Assembly: GCF_012103215.1 (NCBI RefSeq)
Contig: NZ_JAAVNE010000006.1
Location: 1 to 64,000, forward strand
DNA from: Falsiroseomonas selenitidurans
GTDB lineage: Bacteria; Pseudomonadota; Alphaproteobacteria; Acetobacterales; Acetobacteraceae
DNA length: 64,000 nucleotides
Direction: 5' to 3'
The notes beneath the pieces are model-generated. The model was not told where the DNA came from. It saw nothing but the letters and a program-made list of their open reading frames with translations, and did not search any database. Shown one piece after another: positions 1-8,930 of this stretch. Within the stretch, counting starts at the first letter, position 1, and each line of letters starts with the position of its first letter. Both the position numbers and the translations under genes were made by a program.

Positions 1-782
1 AGCCCCCCCAGCAGCCAGGGGCGGGCCTGGGCCGGAGCCGGCCGAGCGGTGGCCGGGTGGGCGCTGGCGGGCGGCGATGCGAGGGCCGGCGCAGGTCGCG
101 GCGCGCCGCGCTGCGGCTTCGGCAGCGTCAGCATGGCAGCCGCCGCCTGAACCTGCGCCGCCCCCACCCGCGCCGCGCCATCCAGCCCGGCGGTGAACAG
201 CGCGCTGCCCAGCAGCATGTTCAGCAACCGCGGCACGCCGCCGGAGGCGGCCCCCAGCGCCGCCACGCCGTCCGGCGCCAGCCGCGCCGACGGCACGCCG
301 AGTTGCGCCAGCCGGGCGGCGACATAGGCCGGAACCTCCCCGGCACGGACCGGGCGCAGGATCACGCGACGATGCGCCAGGCCCTGCAGCCGCTGCGCGA
401 AACCGGGCAGCGCCGCCAGCACGGCCACGCCCGCCGTCTGCCGGGCCAGGGCTTCCAGCGCCGGCGCGCCGATCCGCTCCGCCTCGTCCACCAGCAGCAC
501 GCCGGGGGCGGGCGGCCCGGCCAGGTCGCCGAAATCGACGCGATGCACCCCCGGCCCCGCCTGGCGCAGGCGCCGTTCCAACTCGCCCAGCATCATGGTC
601 TTGCCGACGCCGGGCGGGCCCAGCAGCGCCACCACCCCGGGGCCTTCCGCCAGCGCCGCCAGCAGCGCGCCCCATGCTTCCGACCACCCCGCATGGCGCA
701 GCGCGGTGGCGGGGGCGGGGCGATCGGGCAGGTCGTTCAAATCGCGCGGATCCGGCTGTGGGCGGCAGGCGCGCCGCGCCAT
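1..782 (-). CDS. AAA ATPase, ExeA/GspA-like, partial (C-terminus off left edge)
   Basis: Open frame on the minus strand from an ATG at 782 to the window edge with no stop (260 codons visible). Walker A GPPGVGKT lies at residues 55-62 and Walker B LLVDEA at 96-101, followed by a region resembling the sensor and lid part of ExeA-type AAA proteins (residues about 150-215). A Pro/Ala-rich linker begins near residue 225 and runs off the edge, perhaps towards a membrane anchor or peptidoglycan-binding domain as in ExeA/GspA. Role in secretion or envelope assembly is inferred from this architecture only; the neighbours do not help. Codon bias and the uninterrupted frame support a real gene. Confidence 0.8.
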   Translation of the reverse strand, partial: MARRACRPQPDPRDLNDLPDRPAPATALRHAGWSEAWGALLAALAEGPGVVALLGPPGVGKTMMLGELERRLRQAGPGVHRVDFGDLAGPPAPGVLLVDEAERIGAPALEALARQTAGVAVLAALPGFAQRLQGLAHRRVILRPVRAGEVPAYVAARLAQLGVPSARLAPDGVAALGAASGGVPRLLNMLLGSALFTAGLDGAARVGAAQVQAAAAMLTLPKPQRGAPRPAPALASPPASAHPATARPAPAQARPWLLGG

Positions 783-840
783 CCGGCCGCCCTGCCTGCC
801 ACCCTAGCCGGCGCCGCTGCCCCGCTCACCTGACAAAGCG

Positions 841-915
841 ATGAGCAGCCCGCCGCGGCGCGGCGATGAGCAGCCCGCCGCGCCGCGGCGACGAGCAGCC
901 CGCCGCGCCGCGCGG
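841..915. repeat. 25-bp tandem repeat, three units
   Basis: Three head-to-tail 25-bp units at 841-865, 866-890 and 891-915. The first two differ at one base; the third has ACG for ATG at its start and changes in its last few bases. The array ends one base before the stop codon of the solute-binding protein at 917, so it lies in that gene's 3' flank. Units are rich in CCGCCGCG. It is probably a slippage-generated microsatellite. Confidence 0.9.
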
Positions 916-916
916 C

Positions 917-2518
917 TCAGCCGCGCTTCACGTTCCAGAACAGCGGCAGGCCCTTCAGCACGCCGGACAGGTCGCGCCGGTAGCCGGTGGCCTGGAAGTA
1001 CTGGCCGAGCGGCAGGTAGGGCACTTCCTGGAACGCCACTTCCTGGATCTGCCGGCCGACCGCCTGCTGCGCGGCGAGGTCCGGTGCCTCGAACCAGGCG
1101 ACGCGCAGCTCCTCGATCTTCGGGATGGTCGGCCAGCCGAACCAGGCGGCCTGGCCATGGCCGCGCAGGCTCTGGTGGACGCCCGGGTTGAACATGTCGA
1201 GCCCGGACCAGAAGGTGAAGAACATGTTCCACCCGCCCTTGTCCGGCGCTTCCCGGCTCGCGCGGCGCTGCACCACGGTGCCCCAGTCGGTGGAGATGTA
1301 GTCCACATTCATGCCGGCACGGCGCATCATGTCGTTGCCGACCTGCGCCAGCGCATTCAGCGACGGGAAGTCCGAGGCCGCGATCAGCGTCACCTTCTCC
1401 CCGTTATAGCCGGCCGCGGCGAGGTCCGCCTTGACCTTTTCCATGTTGCGCGGGCTGGTGACGGCATCGAGCCCGGCGTCGGAGGCCAGCGGCGTGCCCG
1501 GCGGGAAATAGCCGATGCCCTCGCGCCACAGGCTGCGATCCGTGCCGATGACGGCGGTCATGAAATCCGCCTGGTTCACCGCGCCCAGCAGCGCGCGGCG
1601 CACCGCCGGCTTGTCGAAGGGCGGGTGCAGGTGGTTGAAGCGGGCGATCGCCATCAGCCCGGTCGGGTCCGGGATCTCCAGCACCACGTTGCGGTTGCGG
1701 CGCAGCAGCGGCTGCAGGTCGCCGGTCGGCTGCTCCCACCAATCCATCTCGCCGCTCTGCAGCGCCGCGGCCGCCGTGGCGGCATCCGGCGTCACATGCC
1801 ATTCGACGCGGTCGAAATGCGCCACCTTCGGCCCGGCCGTCCAGCTGGCCTCGCCCCCGGTGCGCGGCACGTAGTCGGCGAAGCGCTCATAGACGATGCG
1901 CGCGCCCGGCACGCGTTCGCCGGCCACGAACTTGAAGGGGCCGCTGCCGATCAGGTCGCCGGTGATGGGCGTGTTCGGCGACTGGCTGGCCAGGCGCTCC
2001 GGCATCATGAAGGCGACCGGGGTGGAGGGCTTGCCCAGCGCCTCGAACAGCAGGGGGAAGGGCTTCTTGAGGCGGAACAGGATGGTCTTGTCGTCGGGTG
2101 CCGCCAGCTCGTCCGTCTGCGCCATCAGCACCTGGCCCAGCGCGTCGCGCGCCGCCCAGCGGCGGATCGAGGCGACGCAGTCCTTCGCCGTCACCGGCGC
2201 GCCGTCGTGCCACTTCAGCCCGTCGCGCAGCGTGATGGTGACGCGCTTGCCGTCATCCTCCACGGCATGGCCCTGGGCCATCTGCGGCTGCGCCTTGTAG
2301 TCGGCGTCGAAGCCGTACAGCGTGTCCCAGATCAGGTAGGCGTGGTTGCGGGTGACATAGGCCGTGGTCAGGATGGGATCGACCACCGCCAGGTCGGCCT
2401 GCGGGATGAACTTCAGCACCCGCGAGGTGCCGGAGGTCCCCTGGCCGAAGGAAGGTGCGCCGAGGGCCGACGCGCCGAGCGCCGCCCCGGCGCCCGTCAG
2501 AAGATGACGACGCAGCAT
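917..2518 (-). CDS. ABC transporter substrate-binding protein, family 5 (peptide/opine type)
   Basis: 533 aa. The ATG at 2518 is preceded by a GGGAGA-type ribosome site and gives a twin-arginine-like leader beginning MLRRHLLTGAGAALGAS and ending near an FGQG cleavage region. The mature protein has the SBP_bac_5 pattern, including an early DPILTTAYVTRNHAYLIWDT segment and the DGLKWHDGAPVTAKDC motif. It should be exported and capture a peptide-like or opine-like ligand for an ABC importer. No permease or ATPase genes lie beside it. It is downstream of, and co-directional with, the aldehyde dehydrogenase (110-bp gap). An open frame extends further upstream to 3037 but overlaps the dehydrogenase and is not coding there. 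Confidence 0.9.
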   Translation of the reverse strand: MLRRHLLTGAGAALGASALGAPSFGQGTSGTSRVLKFIPQADLAVVDPILTTAYVTRNHAYLIWDTLYGFDADYKAQPQMAQGHAVEDDGKRVTITLRDGLKWHDGAPVTAKDCVASIRRWAARDALGQVLMAQTDELAAPDDKTILFRLKKPFPLLFEALGKPSTPVAFMMPERLASQSPNTPITGDLIGSGPFKFVAGERVPGARIVYERFADYVPRTGGEASWTAGPKVAHFDRVEWHVTPDAATAAAALQSGEMDWWEQPTGDLQPLLRRNRNVVLEIPDPTGLMAIARFNHLHPPFDKPAVRRALLGAVNQADFMTAVIGTDRSLWREGIGYFPPGTPLASDAGLDAVTSPRNMEKVKADLAAAGYNGEKVTLIAASDFPSLNALAQVGNDMMRRAGMNVDYISTDWGTVVQRRASREAPDKGGWNMFFTFWSGLDMFNPGVHQSLRGHGQAAWFGWPTIPKIEELRVAWFEAPDLAAQQAVGRQIQEVAFQEVPYLPLGQYFQATGYRRDLSGVLKGLPLFWNVKRG

Positions 2519-2628
2519 GGTGTCCCGTTCTCCCAGATTGCGCGGCGGCAGGGCGCCGCGCCATTCCCTGTGCGCCCAGGGAACAGCCTTCACGCCCGCG
2601 ATGCAAGGGTCGCAATGCTGCCGTGCCG

Positions 2629-4152
2629 TTACGGACGGTGTCCGAAGCCCAGCGCCGGGCTCGCCGCCGTTTCCACCCACACCGCCTTGCTCTGCGTGTA
2701 GGCGGCCAGCGCCTCCTGCCCCGAGGAACGGCCATGGCCGCTGGCGCCAAAGCCGCCGAAGGGGACGGAGACATGGATGGTGCCGTAGCCGTTCACCCAG
2801 AAGCTGCCCGCGCGGACGCCGGCCGCCACCCGGTGCGCCCGGCCCAGGTCGCGCGTCCACACGGCACCGGCCAGGCCAAAGGGCGTGGCATTGGCGAGCG
2901 CGATCGCCTCCGCCTCCTCCTCGAAGGGGATGGCGGCGACGACCGGGCCGAAGATCTCCGTCCGGGCCACCAGCGCCTGGTTGTCCAGGCCGGCCAGGAT
3001 GCTGGGCATCACCCAGAAGCCGTCCTCGGGCAGGCAAGCCGGCCGTGGCGGCGCGAGAAGGGTGGCGCCTTCCGCCACGCCGGCCGCCACTAGCCCCGTC
3101 ACATGGGCGAACTGCCGCGCCGTGGCGACCGGGCCGATCTCGGTCGCCGCATCCAGCGGATCACCGGCCCGGATCCGGGCGGAGGCGCTGGCCAGCAGTG
3201 CCACGAAGTGGTCATGGATGGCGCGGTGCACCAGCAGGCGGGAGCCGGCGACGCAGCTCTGTCCGGAACTGGCGAAGATCGCCTGCTGCGCGCCCTGCAC
3301 GGCGGCCGGCAGGTCGGCGTCGTCGAAGACGATGTTGGCGGATTTCCCGCCCAGCTCCAGCACACAGGGGATCATCCGCGCGGCGCAGGCGGCGGCGATG
3401 TGGCTGGCGCTCGCCGCGCCACCGACGAAGGTCACCATCGCCACCTCCGCCGCCCCCAGCAGCGCCTGGCCGCTGGTGGCGCCCAGCCCCGCCACCACCT
3501 GCACCAGACCCGGCGGCAGCCCGGCCTCCACCGCCAGCAGCCCGAAGGCCAGCGAGGTCAGCGGCGTGTATTCGGAGGGCTTCAGCACCACGGCATTGCC
3601 GGCGGCGATCGCCGGCAGCACGTTCCAGCCGCAGGTGAACAGCGGCGCGTTCCAGGGCGTGATCGCCAGCACCACGCCCATCGGCTCCCGCCGCACGATC
3701 ACCGTATGGCCCGAAGGCACGGGGACGGTGCGGCCCTCGATCTTGTCGCACCAGCCGGCCCAGTACTCCGCCATCTCCGCCACCCGCGCGACCTGGGCGC
3801 GGCAGTCGCGCAGCGGCTTGCCGGCATTGGCGGATTCCAGCCGCGCCAGCGATTCGGCATCGCGCCGCAGCAGCGCGCCGAGCGCCCAGATGCGTCGGCC
3901 GCGCTCCGCCGCGCTCAGCGCCATCCAGGCGCGCTGCGCCCGCGCCGCCCCGGCCGCGGCGGCGGTGGCCAGGGCCGGGCCGGCATCGGCATACCGGGCG
4001 ATGGCCCGGCCGGTCGCCGGGTCCTGCAGGGTGAAGCCGGCCCCCTGCCCGTCCACCACCTGCCCGTCGATGACGCTGCCGATCCGCCCGCCGAGCAGCC
4101 GCGCGATCTCCGCTTCCAGCACCCGTTCCGCCTGGAACCCTGCCTGGAGCAT
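2629..4152 (-). CDS. NAD(P)-dependent aldehyde dehydrogenase
   Basis: 507 aa, normal length for the ALDH superfamily. Visible landmarks are the NAD-site segment ITPWNAP with catalytic Asn168, Lys191 in VLKPSEYTP, general-base Glu266 in LELGGKSAN and nucleophile Cys300 in SSGQSCVAGSR, followed by the EIFGPVV signature. It oxidises an aldehyde to the acid; the substrate cannot be read from sequence. It starts 3 bp after the upstream beta-hydroxyacid dehydrogenase stops, so the two are probably cotranscribed and may act in one short catabolic route with the solute-binding protein downstream. Confidence 0.93.
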   Translation of the reverse strand: MLQAGFQAERVLEAEIARLLGGRIGSVIDGQVVDGQGAGFTLQDPATGRAIARYADAGPALATAAAAGAARAQRAWMALSAAERGRRIWALGALLRRDAESLARLESANAGKPLRDCRAQVARVAEMAEYWAGWCDKIEGRTVPVPSGHTVIVRREPMGVVLAITPWNAPLFTCGWNVLPAIAAGNAVVLKPSEYTPLTSLAFGLLAVEAGLPPGLVQVVAGLGATSGQALLGAAEVAMVTFVGGAASASHIAAACAARMIPCVLELGGKSANIVFDDADLPAAVQGAQQAIFASSGQSCVAGSRLLVHRAIHDHFVALLASASARIRAGDPLDAATEIGPVATARQFAHVTGLVAAGVAEGATLLAPPRPACLPEDGFWVMPSILAGLDNQALVARTEIFGPVVAAIPFEEEAEAIALANATPFGLAGAVWTRDLGRAHRVAAGVRAGSFWVNGYGTIHVSVPFGGFGASGHGRSSGQEALAAYTQSKAVWVETAASPALGFGHRP

Positions 4153-4155
4153 GGC

Positions 4156-5004
4156 TCAGCCCTCCGCCAGGATGGCGGCGGGCAGGCGGTTGAAATCGGC
4201 CGCCGCGGGCAGCGAATCGCGCGCCCAGCGGGCAGCCGCCGCGCTGCAGGCCGGCAGTTCGGCGCCCACCGCCCGGGCGAGATCCAGCGCCAAGCCGACA
4301 TCCTTGCGCATCAGCCCGGCCGAGAAGCCGGAATCGAAGGCCCCGGAGAGGATCCACCTCGGAAAATTCACCTCCGTGGCGGCGGAGCGGCCGGAGGCGG
4401 CGTTGACCACCGGCAGCAGGGCCTCCGGCGCCACGCCGGCCAGCGCGCCGAGGCGCAGCGCCTCCCCGGCCACGGCCAGGTGGGTCGCCACCAGCAGGTT
4501 GTTCACCAGCTTCGCCACCTGCCCGGCCCCCGGCCCGCCGACATGGATCAGCTTCGCCGCGACCAGCGCCAGGCCCGGCCGCGCGCGTTCGATCGCCGCG
4601 GCCTCGCCGCCCAGCATCATCGCCAGCGTGCCCGCCGCCGCGCCGGCCGGGCCGCCGGAGACGGGGGCGTCCAGATAGGCCGTGCCGGCGCCCGCCGCCT
4701 GGTCGGCGAATCGGCGGGCGGCGAGCGGGTCCAGCGTCGAGGTATCGGCCACCACGGCGCCCGCCGGCAGGGCCGGCAGCAGCGCCGCCAGCACCGCCGC
4801 CACCGCGCGGTCCTGCGGCAGGGAGAGCAGCACCAGCGGCGCGGCGACGCCTGCCGGGCCGGAGGCGACCACCACGCCGAGCGCCGCCGCCGCGGCGCAG
4901 CGGTCCGGATCCAGGTCGTGCCCCACCACGGCCGCGCCACATGCCGTCAGGCGGGTGGCCATCGCCAGCCCCATCTGCCCCAGACCCACCAGGCCGACCC
5001 GCAT
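4156..5004 (-). CDS. 3-hydroxyisobutyrate/tartronate-semialdehyde-type dehydrogenase
   Basis: 282 aa, typical of the beta-hydroxyacid dehydrogenase family. The N-terminal Rossmann motif GLVGLGQMGLAMA, the substrate loop APVSGGPAGAAAGTLAMMLGG and the catalytic-lysine helix GQVAKLVNNLL are all present. It is expected to oxidise a 3-hydroxyacid or reduce the matching semialdehyde with NAD(P). It is the first gene of a three-gene minus-strand set with ALDH and a solute-binding protein. A 146-bp gap separates it from the divergent GtrA gene, so both promoters must lie there. Confidence 0.9.
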   Translation of the reverse strand: MRVGLVGLGQMGLAMATRLTACGAAVVGHDLDPDRCAAAAALGVVVASGPAGVAAPLVLLSLPQDRAVAAVLAALLPALPAGAVVADTSTLDPLAARRFADQAAGAGTAYLDAPVSGGPAGAAAGTLAMMLGGEAAAIERARPGLALVAAKLIHVGGPGAGQVAKLVNNLLVATHLAVAGEALRLGALAGVAPEALLPVVNAASGRSAATEVNFPRWILSGAFDSGFSAGLMRKDVGLALDLARAVGAELPACSAAAARWARDSLPAAADFNRLPAAILAEG

Positions 5005-5150
5005 CCGCCGCCACTCCGAACCGTGATGCGGTGCAGGCTTGCAGCCGGCGGCGTGGCCGGCAACTGCCGCGCTTTGGTCACGCTGCCATGCTCTACCCCG
5101 CGGGCTTCACGAACTGCCTCCAGGCCCCACCTGACCCGCATGGATCCCCG

Positions 5151-5600
5151 ATGCCCGATGCCCTGACCCGCCTGCTGACCCGCCTGCTCGGCGCCCGGCG
5201 GGCCGCGACGCTGCTGCAGTTCCTGCGTTTCGGCGTCGTCGGCACCGCCGGATTCCTGGTGGACACCGCCGTGCTCTATGCCGGGCTGGCGCTGGGCCTC
5301 GGGCTGTATTCAGGGCGCGCCGTCTCCTACCTCGCCGCGGCCAGCACCACCTGGGCGCTGAATCGGGCCTGGACCTTCCGGGGCGCCGCGCCGGCGCCGA
5401 TGGCGCGGCAATGGGCGCTGTTCCTGGCGCTGAACCTCGTGGGCTTCGCCTTCAACTACGGCACCTATGCCGCGCTGGTGGCCTGGGTGCCGGCGGTGGC
5501 CGCCGCCCCGGTGCTCGGCGTCGCGGCCGGGGCTCTGGCCGGCATGGCGGGCAATTTCTGGCTGTCGCGCCGCTTCGTCTTCGCCGCGGCCGCGGCATGA
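5151..5600 (+). CDS. GtrA-like four-helix membrane protein
   Basis: 149 aa from ATG 5151; an open frame extends to 4941 but the upstream part is in the divergent promoter region and lacks coding character. The sequence LLQFLRFGVVGTAGFLVDTAVLYAGL and the LNRAWTFRG motif are characteristic of the GtrA/DPMS family, with four predicted membrane helices. Members are thought to help move or present polyprenyl-linked sugars across the membrane, or to anchor glycosyltransferases. Its stop overlaps the start of the GT2 gene by four bases (ATGA), a classic gtrA-gtrB arrangement. Confidence 0.88.
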   Translation: MPDALTRLLTRLLGARRAATLLQFLRFGVVGTAGFLVDTAVLYAGLALGLGLYSGRAVSYLAAASTTWALNRAWTFRGAAPAPMARQWALFLALNLVGFAFNYGTYAALVAWVPAVAAAPVLGVAAGALAGMAGNFWLSRRFVFAAAAA

Positions 5601-6583
5601 GCGCCCCGCCCCGCATCGCCGTCCTCATCCCCTGCTACAACGAGGCGGTGGCGATCCCGGGCGTGGTGGCGGATTTCCGCGCCGCCCTGCCGGGTGCGAC
5701 CATCCATGTCTATGACAACAACAGCGCCGACGGCACGGCGGAAGCCGCGCGCGCCGCCGGCGCGCTGGTGCGGCGGGAGACGCAGCAGGGCAAGGGCCAT
5801 GTGGTGCGGCGGATGCTGGCCGACATCGAGGCCGACCTCTATGTGCTGGTGGATGGCGACGGCACCTACGATGCCGCCGCGGCGCCGGGCATGATCCGCC
5901 TGGCGCTGGAAGAGCAGCTCGACCTCGTCACCGGCACGCGGGTGACCCAGGGCGAGGCGGCCTATCGCCCCGGCCATGTACTGGGCAACCAGGTGCTGAC
6001 CGGCCTGGTGCGGCACATCTTCGGCAACCGCATCACGGACATGCTCTCCGGCTACCGCGTCTTCTCCCGCCGCTTCGCGAAATCCTTCCCGGCCCTGGCG
6101 GAAGGCTTCGAGACGGAGACGGAATTCACCGTACACGCGCTGGCGTTGCATATGCCGGTGGGCGAGGTGCCGACCGCCTATCGCGCCCGGCCACCCGGCA
6201 GCACCTCCAAGCTCAATACCTGGCGGGATGGCTGGCGCATCCTGAGCGCCATCCTGCTGCTGGTGCGGCGGGAAAGGCCGCTGCCCTTCTTCGCCCTTGT
6301 GGCTCTGCTGCTGGCGGCAACAGGGGTGGTGCTGGCGGTGCCGGTGCTGCAGACCTTCGTCGCCACCGGCCTGGTGCCGCGGCTGCCCACCGCGGTGCTG
6401 TCCATGGGGCTGGTGCTGCTGGCCTGCCTGTCGCTGGCCTGCGGCCTGATCCTGGACACGGTGACGCGCGGCCGGGTGGAGGCGAAGCGGATGGCCTACC
6501 TCGCCATTCCCGCACCGGATTTCGCCGCGCGCCTCGACGGCGCCGGCGGGACCACCGGCGAACCGGATCACCAACGCAACTAA
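5597..6583 (+). CDS. GT2 family polyprenyl-phosphate glycosyltransferase (GtrB/DPM1-like)
   Basis: 328 aa, start ATG 5597 overlapping the gtrA-like stop. The GT-A fold is seen in IAVLIPCYNEAVAIPGVV, the DNNSADGT nucleotide site, and the DGDGTYD metal site. The C-terminal part carries two hydrophobic segments (around residues 232-252 and 265-295), as in membrane-bound dolichol or undecaprenyl phosphate sugar synthases. It probably makes an undecaprenyl-phosphate sugar for surface glycan modification, working with the adjacent GtrA protein. Confidence 0.9.
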   Translation: MSAPPRIAVLIPCYNEAVAIPGVVADFRAALPGATIHVYDNNSADGTAEAARAAGALVRRETQQGKGHVVRRMLADIEADLYVLVDGDGTYDAAAAPGMIRLALEEQLDLVTGTRVTQGEAAYRPGHVLGNQVLTGLVRHIFGNRITDMLSGYRVFSRRFAKSFPALAEGFETETEFTVHALALHMPVGEVPTAYRARPPGSTSKLNTWRDGWRILSAILLLVRRERPLPFFALVALLLAATGVVLAVPVLQTFVATGLVPRLPTAVLSMGLVLLACLSLACGLILDTVTRGRVEAKRMAYLAIPAPDFAARLDGAGGTTGEPDHQRN

Positions 6584-6604
6584 TTACGCGAAACTTTACG
6601 CGAA
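6584..6604. promoter_or_regulatory. Direct repeat TTACGCGAA x2 upstream of the secretion operon
   Basis: Two exact 9-bp copies of TTACGCGAA at 6584-6592 and 6596-6604, 12 bp start to start, directly after the GT2 stop and about 115 bp before the type I secretion operon. The 12-bp phasing places both on nearly the same helix face, so an operator or -35 region element is possible. No promoter was recognised with certainty in 6584-6719. Confidence 0.3.
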
Positions 6605-6719
6605 GCGGTTCATCCATCACGCTTCTTTGTCCTTGCCGCATCGCGTGCTAGATGGCGTTCCGCAAGGTCCTGTTACCTCGGGAACGGCTATCGCAGGGAC
6701 CATTGGGAAGCCTGGAACG

Positions 6720-7169
6720 ATGACGGTCCTGCCGCATGCCGGGGCGCGCGCCCCTTCGCCCGCCGCCTCCATCGCCCCGCTGGGCGCCGGCGCGCCCGAT
6801 GGCGCCCTGCCCTGCCTGGAGGATTTCCTGACCGGGGAGCCGGAGCAGGAGCTGCGCGACCTGCTGGCCTTCGCCATGGCCGTGCAGGCCGGCCAGCCCA
6901 CCGTTCCCGCGGCGCTGCGCGGACGCGCCGATGCGGCGCTGGCGGCGCACGCGCTGCGCCACATGCACAACCAGATCGAGTCCATCCGGCTGGATGCGGC
7001 GCGGGAGCAAATGGCGCGGATGCGGCGCGGCCCCGGCTTCACCAGCCTGGTGATGGCCAACCTCCTGGCGCTGGCGCTGGCGGCGCTGCTGGGCGGCTTT
7101 CTGTGGCTGCGACCCGACCTCTGGTTGCACCTGATCCCACGCGGCCTGTTTCCCGAAGGGGGGATCTGA
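6720..7169 (+). CDS. Small membrane protein of the type I secretion operon, function unknown
   Basis: 149 aa from ATG 6720; a TTG at 6627 would add 31 residues that look non-coding. No family was recognised. A Pro/Ala-rich N-terminus is followed by an Ala- and Leu-rich helical region (residues about 40-105) and one strong transmembrane segment, LVMANLLALALAALLGGFLWL, near residues 109-129, then a short tail. The stop is 3 bp before the ABC exporter start and an AAGGGGGG ribosome site lies inside its end, so it is cotranscribed with the exporter and may be an accessory or assembly factor. Confidence 0.7.
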   Translation: MTVLPHAGARAPSPAASIAPLGAGAPDGALPCLEDFLTGEPEQELRDLLAFAMAVQAGQPTVPAALRGRADAALAAHALRHMHNQIESIRLDAAREQMARMRRGPGFTSLVMANLLALALAALLGGFLWLRPDLWLHLIPRGLFPEGGI

Positions 7170-7172
7170 CCC

Positions 7173-8930
7173 ATGCGCCCACCGATGCCCCTGATGCCGG
7201 GCCAGGAACGCCTGCCGGAGACGGTGCTGTCGAAGGCGCTGGCGGCCGGGCGGTCGCAGCTGGTCGGCGTTGCCCTGTTCTCCGGCGTGGTGAACATGCT
7301 GCAGCTCACCGTGTCGCTCTACATGATGCAGGTCTTCGACCGGGTGCTCGGCAGCCGCAGCATCGACACGCTGTACTACCTGACGGCCATCGCGATCTTC
7401 GCCCTGCTGGTGATGGCGGTGCTGGACGGGCTGCGCGGCCAGGTGATGCAGCGGCTGGCGACCTGGATCGAGGGCAAGGTGGCGCCGGAGGCCTTCCTGC
7501 GCGCCGTGGAGAGCCAGCTGCGCGGCCGCCCCTACCGGATGGAGGCGCTGCGCGACCTCTCCGCCTGCCGCGCCTGGCTCGGCTCCCCGGCCTCGCTCAC
7601 CGTCTTCGATGTGCCCTGGGTGCCGATCTACCTGGCGGTGATCTTCGCCCTGCACCCGATGCTGGGCTGGATCGCGCTGGCCGGCGCGGCGGTGCTGTTC
7701 TGCCTGACCCTGGCCAATGAATGGGCCACCGGCACGCTGGTGCGCCAGGCCAGCACCGCCTCCATCACCACCCAGCGCCGGGCCGAGAGCATGGTCCGCA
7801 ATGCGGAGGTGATCGACAGCATGGGCATGGCGCCGGCGGTGCTGCAGCGCTGGCGCGAAGGCCTCGCCGCCGCCATGCCGCCGCAGGAACGCGCGGCGGA
7901 CCGGGCGGCCATCCTGCTGTCCATCACCCGCTTTTCCCGCCTCACGGTCCAGGTCGGCGTGCTCGGCGTCGGTGCCTGGCTGGTGCTGGAACAGCAGCTG
8001 ACGGCCGGCGCCTCCATCGCCGCCTCCATCATCATGGGCCGCGCCCTGGCGCCGGTGGAACAGATGATCGGCGGCTGGAAGCAGCTGGTGCAGGCGCGGC
8101 AATCCTATCGCCGCCTGCTGAGCTTCCTGGCGCAGCCGCGCATCCGCCCGCCCGGCATGCCGCTGCCGGCGCCTGAAGGCCGCGTGGCGGCGGAACGCGT
8201 GACCTTCGGCTTCCCCGGCCAGTCGGTGGCGATCATCAAGGGCGTCACCTTCAACCTGAGTGCCGGGGAAAGCCTGGCGATCATCGGGCCATCGGCCGCC
8301 GGCAAGACCACGCTGATCCGCCTGCTGATCGGCACGCTGCAGCCGGCCGCCGGCACGGTGCGGCTGGACGGCGCCGATGTCTTCACCTGGCAGCGGGAGG
8401 ATTTCGGCCGCTATGTCGGCTACCTGCCGCAGGATGTGGAACTGTTCGACGGCACGGTGATGAAGAACATCAGCCGCATGCGCGACGAGCCACCGGAAGG
8501 CGTGTTCGAGGCGGCGCGGCTGGCCGGCTGCCACGAGATGATCCTGCGCCTGCCGCAGGGCTACGACACCGAGATCGGCGATGGCGGCCAGCACCTGTCC
8601 GGCGGCCAGCGCCAGCTGATCGGCCTGGCCCGCGCCATGTACGGCAACCCCCGCTTCGTGGTGCTGGACGAGCCCAATTCGAACCTGGACGGCGACGCCG
8701 AGCAGGCGCTGATCCGCGGGCTGGAGACGCTGAAGGCGCAGCGCACCACCGTGATCCTCGTCTCGCACCGGCCGACCCTGGTGCAGGGCGTGGACAAGGT
8801 GCTGCTGCTGCGCGACGGCGCGGCGGAGGCCTTCGGCCCGCGGGCCGAGGTGCTGAAGCGCCTGGCCCAGGGCAGCCGCCCGCAGGACATCACCCAGGCG
8901 CCCGGCCGGGCCGAGGGGGCCGCACGATGA
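7173..8930 (+). CDS. Type I secretion ABC exporter (PrtD-like permease/ATPase)
   Basis: 585 aa, the length of PrtD-type exporters without an N-terminal peptidase. The transmembrane domain (about residues 30-310) includes VVNMLQLTVSLYMMQVFDRVL, the PrtD-family start motif. The nucleotide-binding domain has Walker A GPSAAGKTT, signature LSGGQRQLIGLARA and Walker B VVLDEPNSNLD. It powers export of unfolded substrates with C-terminal signals together with the HlyD adaptor that overlaps it by four bases. No outer-membrane TolC gene is present. The RTX proteins at 54190 and 57708 are possible cargo. Confidence 0.93.
   Translation: MRPPMPLMPGQERLPETVLSKALAAGRSQLVGVALFSGVVNMLQLTVSLYMMQVFDRVLGSRSIDTLYYLTAIAIFALLVMAVLDGLRGQVMQRLATWIEGKVAPEAFLRAVESQLRGRPYRMEALRDLSACRAWLGSPASLTVFDVPWVPIYLAVIFALHPMLGWIALAGAAVLFCLTLANEWATGTLVRQASTASITTQRRAESMVRNAEVIDSMGMAPAVLQRWREGLAAAMPPQERAADRAAILLSITRFSRLTVQVGVLGVGAWLVLEQQLTAGASIAASIIMGRALAPVEQMIGGWKQLVQARQSYRRLLSFLAQPRIRPPGMPLPAPEGRVAAERVTFGFPGQSVAIIKGVTFNLSAGESLAIIGPSAAGKTTLIRLLIGTLQPAAGTVRLDGADVFTWQREDFGRYVGYLPQDVELFDGTVMKNISRMRDEPPEGVFEAARLAGCHEMILRLPQGYDTEIGDGGQHLSGGQRQLIGLARAMYGNPRFVVLDEPNSNLDGDAEQALIRGLETLKAQRTTVILVSHRPTLVQGVDKVLLLRDGAAEAFGPRAEVLKRLAQGSRPQDITQAPGRAEGAAR

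Noticed and set aside
57..833. 258-codon plus-strand frame at the left edge
   Set aside because: Antisense to the AAA ATPase with Walker motifs on the minus strand; translation is Arg/Gln/Ala-rich and motif-free.
841..915. Possible CRISPR-like array
   Set aside because: Units are contiguous with no spacers.
917..3037. 706-codon frame joining the solute-binding protein to upstream sequence
   Set aside because: The extra N-terminal part is out of frame with the aldehyde dehydrogenase it overlaps and precedes a proper leader and ribosome site at 2518.
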